A stretch of DNA of 64,000 bases from an uncultured Clostridia bacterium (GTDB taxonomy: Bacteria; Bacillota; Clostridia; Christensenellales; CALVMC01): positions 124,001-188,000 of the forward strand of contig CALVMC010000002.1 of NCBI GenBank assembly GCA_944342015.1. The letters are read 5' to 3'. Both the position numbers and the translations under genes were made by a program. Below, one piece after another: positions 56,005-64,000 of the stretch; positions within the stretch are counted from its first letter, which is position 1; each line of letters opens with the position of its first letter. The notes beneath the pieces were generated by a model. That model was not told where the DNA came from. It worked only from the letters and a program-made list of their open reading frames with translations, and did no database searches.

Positions 56005-57465
56005 TTATGCTGAAAGTTTTTGATAATATTTTTTAAAGTTTTTCAACTGCTCGATATAGGAAATAAATTCATTTTGCGATAAAGATTTATATTTGAAATC
56101 TTCGCATAAATTATTTAAGTTTCCGATAAAGTTTTCTTTGTTGTCGGAGTATAAATTATAAAAGAAAAAGAAGGACGCAGAATACACCGATACCGAATAT
56201 GCAAGTTCCGCATTCTCTCCCGTAAAATAATAAATGTCTTCCAAAGGTTTTAAATCGCTTTCTTTTTCGGAATAATTTTCAAAGTATGCGATGTTGCTTT
56301 TAATTTCGTCTATAAAAATTTCCGATTTGTTTTTATCGTTATTTAAAAAATAATAGTAAACGGAAAACTCCGAAAGCCCTTCGTCAATCCACGGCGAAAA
56401 CTTTTGATTGCTCCCGATCAGATAATACCACCATTGATGAGCCGTTTCGTGAAGAGCAATTCTTTCTGCAACATATTCGTCGGTAAAAATTTCGGTTGAA
56501 AGCATTATCATTTCCGAGTATTCCATTCCGCCGGAAAACAAATAGGTTTGAGCGATATCGAACTTCTTCTTCTCTGTATTACAGAAAGCTTCGTCGAAAA
56601 ATTCGTATCCTTTTAACGCCGTCCGCAATACTGTTTCGCTGAACTTTTCATTTAAATAATAATAGTTAATAACCGTTCCCGAACTTGTTTCCCCGCTTAT
56701 TTTTTTATAATTCTGCGATGCCGAAAAAGCAAAATCCTTGATATCTTGACCTTTTATAAAAATGGTTTTTCTTTTACCGTTTATTGTTTCCCATTCCGCC
56801 GTTGCGCTGTGCGCAACGAGATAGTTTTGAGGCACATTAAGATAAACTTCATAATCGGCGTAATCGGTATCGAAAGGGTCGCCTGTTATATGATAATTTC
56901 CGTGGACAAAACCGTCGTCGTTTTCCTGACATACCGAAGGATAAAAATTACCGGCGTTAAAACAGTTATCGTAAAATCCCAATCTGTGAAAGGCGCAAGG
57001 AAATTGAACGGTAAAATCGATTTCCGCACTGAAAACTTCCCCGCTTTTAATTTTTTCTTGCGGATAAATTCTTAATACGCTGTCGAAATCCACAATCTCG
57101 TAAAATAAATTATTTCCTTTATTTTTTACCGAATTGATTTTTACAGAACCGTAACTTATTCCTTCGGGATAAATCAAATTTATATTCTGAAAACTTACAG
57201 GCTTATAAATGGAGTTTTGACTGAAAGCATTAGGATACAAGTCGAACTCTATATAGTTTTTCGACTTTTCGAATTTATTGACATAATCTACCCTCATTTC
57301 ACATTCGAGTAATTTATAATCGGTATTTAAATAGGCATTAATTTCATAAAAATGTTTTTGAGTATTTTCGCCGCTTGAATTTTCAATGTATTTGCAATTG
57401 CAAGCTGAAAGGGTTAAAGTAAAAAACAAAACGACAATAACAATCAAACTATATCTTTTTTTCAT
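56005..57465 (-). CDS. M1-family (gluzincin) metallopeptidase lipoprotein, 486 aa
   Basis: Starts at ATG 57465 after AAAGGTCGG. Lipobox LSAC with Cys22 anchors it outside the membrane. An N-terminal beta domain (~38-250) precedes the zinc domain. HETAHQWW (339-346) with Glu362 in WIDEGLSEF gives the M1 ligand pattern HExxH-x18-E. The substrate-binding GAMEN of aminopeptidases is replaced by GGMEY (312-316), and the usual C-terminal helical domain is reduced to about 110 residues, so it is shorter than classic aminopeptidase N. It probably trims peptides at the cell surface. Its neighbours (hisC, the sRNA, glmM) give no functional clue. Confidence 0.85.
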   Translation of the reverse strand: MKKRYSLIVIVVLFFTLTLSACNCKYIENSSGENTQKHFYEINAYLNTDYKLLECEMRVDYVNKFEKSKNYIEFDLYPNAFSQNSIYKPVSFQNINLIYPEGISYGSVKINSVKNKGNNLFYEIVDFDSVLRIYPQEKIKSGEVFSAEIDFTVQFPCAFHRLGFYDNCFNAGNFYPSVCQENDDGFVHGNYHITGDPFDTDYADYEVYLNVPQNYLVAHSATAEWETINGKRKTIFIKGQDIKDFAFSASQNYKKISGETSSGTVINYYYLNEKFSETVLRTALKGYEFFDEAFCNTEKKKFDIAQTYLFSGGMEYSEMIMLSTEIFTDEYVAERIALHETAHQWWYYLIGSNQKFSPWIDEGLSEFSVYYYFLNNDKNKSEIFIDEIKSNIAYFENYSEKESDLKPLEDIYYFTGENAELAYSVSVYSASFFFFYNLYSDNKENFIGNLNNLCEDFKYKSLSQNEFISYIEQLKNFKKYYQKLSA

Positions 57466-57699
57466 AACCGACCTTTATAAATTCTTTACAGATAAATTAT
57501 ATTAAAGGACGGCAAACTATATTTCCGATTAACTGTTTTTTTGAAAAATAAATTAAAATGACTTATGATAAAAATATTCAATTAAAGAGTTGATTTTCGA
57601 TAAATCGATAACTATGTTTTATTTAAATTGTTTTAAATCAATAATAATATTTTGATTAATTATTGTTTTAGTTTTAATTACATTAATAAAAATAGAAAT
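57466..57699. other. AT-rich spacer between the M1 gene and the small-RNA locus
   Basis: I see no gene. No promoter for the M1 gene matches consensus well; TATAAT occurs close to its start but lacks a -35 box at the right distance. Confidence 0.5.
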
Positions 57700-57825
57700 C
57701 GGTATAAAGCAAGACGGCTAAGACTTTCGCCTTAGCCGCCTTACTTCATTATATGATAAGGGGGAAATTATGAGCTTTTTAACGAGTCAAGGTGCGAACA
57801 TTTAATTCATTGTAACCTCAACTTC
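57700..57825 (-). ncRNA. predicted C-rich small regulatory RNA (~120 nt)
   Basis: It has a near-perfect promoter of its own and a strong 3' hairpin. Predicted layout 5' to 3': a stem GTTGAGGT with ACCTTGAC (8 pairs, two wobbles); an A/U-rich unpaired stretch holding AATTTCCCCCTTATC; then a 16-bp hairpin closed by a GAAA tetraloop and TTTATA. C-rich unpaired UUCCC motifs that block ribosome sites are known from Bacillota sRNAs such as RsaE/RoxS; this one is not a recognisable copy of those. Its C-rich stretch is complementary to GGGGGA-type ribosome sites in this window. It lies 50 nt after glmM on the same strand. Alternative: the opposite strand reads AAGGGGGAAATTATG and an 11-codon ORF (MSFLTSQGANI), a possible small peptide gene, but that strand has no comparable promoter or terminator. 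Confidence 0.55.
57709..57744 (-). terminator. 3' hairpin of the predicted small RNA
   Basis: Minus strand GTAAGGCGGCTAAGGC, GAAA, GTCTTAGCCGTCTTGC: 16 pairs with three wobbles and a GNRA tetraloop. The following tract TTTATA is U-poor for a terminator, the main weakness of the call. Confidence 0.65.
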
Positions 57826-57831
57826 GCTAAT

Positions 57832-57860
57832 ATCATAATACATTATATTTTTTTTGTCAA
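57832..57860 (-). promoter_or_regulatory. near-perfect promoter of the predicted small RNA
   Basis: Minus-strand TTGACA, exactly 17 nt, TATGAT, starting 50 nt past the glmM stop and reading away from it, where no protein gene follows. Confidence 0.75.
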
Positions 57861-57909
57861 ATAAAATTTACATTTTTTTTAATATTTTTTTAATTTTTTT
57901 TAAAATATT

Positions 57910-59226
57910 TTATGCTTTTATCGATTCATAAAGGTTTTTTATTAATTCTTCCCCTTCTTTTAGTATCTGAACCAATTTATCGTAATCCTGACCTTCCGCC
58001 ATAAGTCTTACGATGGGCTCGGTACCGCTGGGACGAAGAATAATTCTGAAACCCTGATTTTTGCATTCATCGACAAAGTTCAAAAGTTCTTCTTTTTGAC
58101 AAAGTTCCTCGCCTTTATCCTCGCAAGGAACGCTTATGCTGGCTTGCGGATACGGATAATAATCCAATCTGTCAGGATCGATTTTAAGTTCCAAAAGCGC
58201 CTGTACGAGCAAGGCTCCCGCAAGTATGCCGTCGCCGGTTTTTACCGTTCCGTCAAGAATGATATGCCCCGACTGTTCTGCGCCTAACGATAAACCGTTG
58301 TCTATCATTTCTTTTTGTATGTATTTATCGCCTACATTTGTCCTTACAAGGCTTATTCCGAATTCTGAAAGTTTGTCTTCGAGGGCGCTGTTGGTAAGAA
58401 CGGTTCCCACAACGGTGTCTTTATTGAGTTTGCCTTTAACTTTAAGATATAGTGCAAGAACATACATAATTGCGTCGCCGTCGATAATTCTTCCCTTGGG
58501 AGTTTTTGCAAGTACTCTGTCCCCGTCCCCGTCAAAAGCAAGAGCTATAAAATATTTTTTATCTACATCAAGGCTTTCGATATTGGTTGAACCGCAACCG
58601 ACATTGATTTTCGCTCCGTCGAACTTACCGTTTACTACATCTACGGCCTTTGCGCCTAATCCCCTAAATACTGCGGGAGCTGCAATACAAGTAGCTCCGC
58701 AAGCGGTATCGAGTAGAATTTTAATGCCTTTATATTTTTTTTCGATTTTGTTTTCTATTTTATCGAATATGTATGTTACATAAGAACTTGTTCCGTCAAT
58801 ACTTTTTACCGAACTCGACATCGGGGTAAATTTTTTAAATCCGTTTTCAAGATAGTATTCTATTTCCTCTTCTTCTTTTGCGCTTATTTTGATTCCCTTT
58901 TTAGAAAATATTTTAATTCCGTTGTATTCGGGCGGATTATGCGATGCGCTTATCATAATGCCGAAATCGGCTCGCTCGTAAACCGTATAATAAGCCACGG
59001 CAGGCGTGGGAATTATCCCTAAATCCAAAACTTCCACTCCGAAATCTTTAAGACCTTTTTCAAGCATTGCGGTGATTTTATCGCCGCCCGTTCTGCTGTC
59101 ACGTGCAATTATTACCCTTTTCACGCTGAAAGCGCTGCAAAGAGCTTTTGCAAGTCTTTCACTGAAAGAATCTTCCAAAAATTTTTCGGTCAACATTCTT
59201 ATTCCGTCTGTTCCAAAATATTTCAT
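57910..59226 (-). CDS. glmM: phosphoglucosamine mutase GlmM, 438 aa
   Basis: Converts glucosamine-6-phosphate to glucosamine-1-phosphate on the way to UDP-GlcNAc for peptidoglycan. It has the GTDGIR start (5-10), the phosphoserine loop ISASHNPPEYNGIK with Ser95, the magnesium site FDGDGDR, GAEQSGHII near residue 310 and the sugar-phosphate loop RPSGTEP near the C-terminus. Length is slightly short of the usual 445. The GAEQSGH and SASHNP forms favour GlmM over other phosphohexomutases. Its ATG overlaps the stop of the thioredoxin reductase gene by 4 bp, so the two are translationally coupled. The usual partner CdaA is absent. No terminator follows directly. Confidence 0.93.
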   Translation of the reverse strand: MKYFGTDGIRMLTEKFLEDSFSERLAKALCSAFSVKRVIIARDSRTGGDKITAMLEKGLKDFGVEVLDLGIIPTPAVAYYTVYERADFGIMISASHNPPEYNGIKIFSKKGIKISAKEEEEIEYYLENGFKKFTPMSSSVKSIDGTSSYVTYIFDKIENKIEKKYKGIKILLDTACGATCIAAPAVFRGLGAKAVDVVNGKFDGAKINVGCGSTNIESLDVDKKYFIALAFDGDGDRVLAKTPKGRIIDGDAIMYVLALYLKVKGKLNKDTVVGTVLTNSALEDKLSEFGISLVRTNVGDKYIQKEMIDNGLSLGAEQSGHIILDGTVKTGDGILAGALLVQALLELKIDPDRLDYYPYPQASISVPCEDKGEELCQKEELLNFVDECKNQGFRIILRPSGTEPIVRLMAEGQDYDKLVQILKEGEELIKNLYESIKA

Positions 59227-60143
59227 TTATTTATCTCCATTACAAATTTACCTGCATTTTCTCCTGCAAGGGCTCCGCCTGCCGCCGCCGTAACTATTTG
59301 TTTAAGAGTTCCGTCTGTAACATCGCCGGCTGCATAAACTCCTTTAACATTTGTCAATGCGTTTTTATCTACAATAATATAACCCGAATCATCGGTAATT
59401 ATTTCATTTTTAAAGACTTCCGAATTGGGAATATATCCTATCGCAACAAATATCCCGTCGCACGGCATCTCTTTTGAAACGCCGTTTACATCAAGTATTG
59501 CGGAGCGTAATTTCTCATCGCCTTTAAGTTCGACGATTTTCGTGCGATACATAATTTCAATACGGGAATTTTCCTGCGCTTTTTGTATCAGCACGGGAGT
59601 TGCTCTCAGTTTATCGCCCCTATAAACAATATACACCTTTTGCGAAAGAGAAGCAAGCACCAAAGCGTCGGTAAGAGCAGTGTTTCCACCCCCTGCAACG
59701 ATAACGGTTTTTTCTTTAAAGAAATTAGCGTCGCAAGTAGCGCAGTATGAAACTCCCCTTCCCGTAAACTCAGCCTCACCTTTAACATCGAGTTTTCTTG
59801 AAATAGCTCCCGTACATATTATAAAAGCCTTGCATTTTAAAAGAGAACCGTCTTTCAGAAATACGGCTTTTACATCGTCTTTTAAAGAAACTTTTTCAAT
59901 GCTGCCGTATACAAAAACAGTACCGAAACTTTCTGCCTGCTTTTGCATATCGTAAGTTATTTCAAAACCCGACGCATTTTCACGGGCGGGATAATTTTCG
60001 ACTTTCGGAGTAAGTGCCGCTTGACCGCCCACAGCCATACCTTCTATTACTGCGACTTTTGCTCCCATTCTCGAAGCGTATATCGCAGCGGAAAGTCCGG
60101 CAGGACCGCCGCCTGCAATTATTATATCGTAAAAGTTTTCCAT
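59223..60143 (-). CDS. trxB: thioredoxin reductase, 306 aa
   Basis: A flavoprotein that reduces thioredoxin with NADPH. FAD loop GGGPAGLSAAIYASR (11-25), redox pair CATC (C134, C137), NAD(P) loop GGGNTALTDALVLASL, and the closing FAD motif GVYAAGDVTDG. In the second dinucleotide site the segment after the loop reads VYIVYRGDKLRA, with one Arg where classic TrxB has HRRxxxRA, so a different reductant preference (as in ferredoxin- or NADH-linked relatives) is possible. The ATG lies 6 nt after a TATAAT box and no Shine-Dalgarno site is present, suggesting a leaderless mRNA. Overlaps glmM by 4 bp. Confidence 0.88.
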   Translation of the reverse strand: MENFYDIIIAGGGPAGLSAAIYASRMGAKVAVIEGMAVGGQAALTPKVENYPARENASGFEITYDMQKQAESFGTVFVYGSIEKVSLKDDVKAVFLKDGSLLKCKAFIICTGAISRKLDVKGEAEFTGRGVSYCATCDANFFKEKTVIVAGGGNTALTDALVLASLSQKVYIVYRGDKLRATPVLIQKAQENSRIEIMYRTKIVELKGDEKLRSAILDVNGVSKEMPCDGIFVAIGYIPNSEVFKNEIITDDSGYIIVDKNALTNVKGVYAAGDVTDGTLKQIVTAAAGGALAGENAGKFVMEINK

Positions 60144-60149
60144 AGAAAT

Positions 60150-60179
60150 ATTATAGCATCAATTTATTCGAATATACAA
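60150..60179 (-). promoter_or_regulatory. promoter of trxB-glmM, probably giving a leaderless mRNA
   Basis: Minus-strand TTGTAT, 18 nt, TATAAT, then ATTTCT and the ATG. The -10 to ATG distance (6 nt) equals that of the ttcA-like gene. Confidence 0.6.
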
Positions 60180-60229
60180 TTCATTTATAATAAAAACTAA
60201 AAATTATAAATCGGACATAAATAAAATAA

Positions 60230-60260
60230 ACTATAAAAAAGCAAGGCTTTGACCTTGCTT
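60230..60260 (-). terminator. intrinsic terminator after dnaJ
   Basis: Minus strand AAGCAAGG, loop TCAAAG, CCTTGCTT, then TTTTTT. It begins right after the dnaJ stop and separates the chaperone operon from trxB-glmM. Confidence 0.9.
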
Positions 60261-60264
60261 TAAT

Positions 60265-61395
60265 TTAATTTTTTTTGCTTTTCGGATAATTAGATGCGGA
60301 AGTTATATTTTCAAATTTTTCAAGAATATTCTTCTGTTCTCTGTTCAAGCCTTTCGGCGTTTCCACAATTATGGTAACATATAAATCGCCGTAGGTATCT
60401 TTTCTCAGAAGTTTAATACCTTTTCCTTTAAGTCTGAAAACCGTACCCGACTGAGTGGCTTCCGGAACGACATAAACAACCTTATCGGAAAGAGTCGGAG
60501 CTTCCACCTTGCACCCCAATGCTGCCTGAGAAAAGGTAATCGGAACTTCTACAAACAAATCGCCGCCCTTTCTTTTGAACTTGGGATGAGGTTTGACATC
60601 TAAAAGAATGATAAGATTTCCGTTAGCGCCGCCGTTTTTACCTGCGTTACCTTCGTTATAATAGGTCATTGACTGTCCGCTGTCAACGCCTGCGGGAACC
60701 GAAACTTTTACTATTCTTGATTTAACGATTTCCCCTCTTCCGCCGCAGGTTTTACAAGGATCTGTAATTATTTTACCCCTGCCGTGACACTCGTCGCAAA
60801 CGGTAGTATTGACAATCTGACCGAATATGGAATTCTGAACCGTTCTTTTTTCGCCCGTTCCGCCGCATTTTGGACAGGTTTTCATACCGCCTGCGTTTTT
60901 AGTACCCATACCTTTACAGTCTGAACACTTTTCCACTCTTTTTACGGTAATTTCCTTATCGCAACCGAAAGCGGCTTCTTTCAAATCGATACTGAGTTTA
61001 ATGGTAATATCGTCGCCGTCGATGCGGGCATTAGCCCTGTCCACATGAGAAGCCCTGCCTCCTGCAAACGAACTGAAAATATTATTAATAATATCTTCGA
61101 ATCCGCCTGCGGAAAATTCCGACCCGAATCCTGAAAATCCTCCTCCGCCTGCATGCTGGGGATTGTCTGTTCCGTATCTGTCATAATATGCTTTTTTCTG
61201 TGGATCGCTGAGAATACCATAAGCCACGTTAATTTCCTTAAACTTTGCTTCGGCCGCTGCCTTTTCGGAAGCGGGCGCCGAAGCATAAAGATCGGGATGA
61301 TATTTTTTAGCAAGTTTTCTGTATGCGGATTTTATGTCGGCGTCGCTTGCGTTTTTAGGTAATCCGAGTATCGCATATAAATCTTTTTCTGCCAT
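60265..61395 (-). CDS. dnaJ: chaperone DnaJ (Hsp40), 376 aa
   Basis: Co-chaperone that delivers unfolded proteins to DnaK and stimulates its ATPase. J domain at residues 1-72 with HPD at 33-35; Gly/Phe-rich region (GGGGFSGFGSEFSAGGF); zinc domain with the four repeats CSDCKGMG, CPKCGGTG, CDECHGRG and CKTCGGRG; then the C-terminal substrate-binding domains. All type-I DnaJ parts are intact and the length is typical. It lies 28 bp after dnaK. The ribosome site is weak, so coupling to dnaK translation is likely. It is the last gene of the operon and is followed by a strong terminator. Confidence 0.96.
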   Translation of the reverse strand: MAEKDLYAILGLPKNASDADIKSAYRKLAKKYHPDLYASAPASEKAAAEAKFKEINVAYGILSDPQKKAYYDRYGTDNPQHAGGGGFSGFGSEFSAGGFEDIINNIFSSFAGGRASHVDRANARIDGDDITIKLSIDLKEAAFGCDKEITVKRVEKCSDCKGMGTKNAGGMKTCPKCGGTGEKRTVQNSIFGQIVNTTVCDECHGRGKIITDPCKTCGGRGEIVKSRIVKVSVPAGVDSGQSMTYYNEGNAGKNGGANGNLIILLDVKPHPKFKRKGGDLFVEVPITFSQAALGCKVEAPTLSDKVVYVVPEATQSGTVFRLKGKGIKLLRKDTYGDLYVTIIVETPKGLNREQKNILEKFENITSASNYPKSKKN

Positions 61396-61423
61396 TTTTC
61401 AGGTTTCCTTAACCGATTTATTA

Positions 61424-64000
<2,577 letters not shown>

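Noticed and set aside
57770-57805. 11-codon plus-strand ORF with a strong AAGGGGG site
   Set aside because: Kept only as an alternative to the sRNA: no good plus-strand promoter, no terminator, and the opposite strand explains the sequence better.

Overview
The window looks like a chromosomal piece of a low-GC, Gram-positive-type Bacillota (Clostridia-like), probably uncultured and spore-forming. The grounds are AT-rich spacers, AGGAGG-type ribosome sites, consensus TTGACA/TATAAT promoters, a grpE-dnaK-dnaJ cluster, PlsY, paired DegV proteins, a SpoIIID regulator and lipoprotein signal peptides without outer-membrane machinery. The exact lineage is a guess. Almost all genes read leftward (minus strand).

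Layout. (1) 1-31.7 kb is a surface-protein region. It holds a GLUG-repeat secreted protein cut by the left edge and a single 27.2 kb gene for a 9,068-residue lipoprotein. The lipoprotein has about 22 diverged repeats of roughly 320 residues, then about 12 Ig-like repeats. Upstream of it lies an AT-rich spacer with palindromes and a degenerate 34-bp tandem repeat. (2) 31.7-39.2 kb is mostly housekeeping: a small lipoprotein, two DegV proteins, a two-gene chromate transporter behind a tRNA-Gln unit, a small-multidrug-export family protein, a TtcA-like PP-loop enzyme, PlsY and SpoIIID. (3) 39.2-49.7 kb is a two-gene operon of membrane-anchored proteins. Both carry what looks like a catalytically dead signal-peptidase-like (S26) domain between two membrane helices. 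The second (2,772 residues) has an enormous hendecad coiled coil and ends in a domain that resembles the C-terminal half of ribosomal protein uL15. (4) 49.9-57.5 kb holds a SpoIIQ-like M23 protein with a YwmB-like partner, a sodium:solute symporter with a degenerate glycerol-1-phosphate-dehydrogenase homologue, HisC and an M1-peptidase lipoprotein. (5) 57.7-64 kb holds a predicted C-rich small RNA, GlmM, thioredoxin reductase and the DnaJ-DnaK-GrpE chaperone genes (grpE runs off the right edge).

The most unusual items are the giant lipoprotein, the coiled-coil/uL15-like fusion with its paired S26-like partner, and the small RNA at about 57.7-57.83 kb. The RNA's unpaired UUUCCCCCUUA is complementary to the GGGGGA-type ribosome sites used by the giant surface gene and by the coiled-coil operon. 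A link in which one RNA tunes these costly genes is inference only.

Two genes (ttcA-like and trxB) have their -10 box exactly 6 nt before the ATG and no Shine-Dalgarno site, which suggests leaderless mRNAs.
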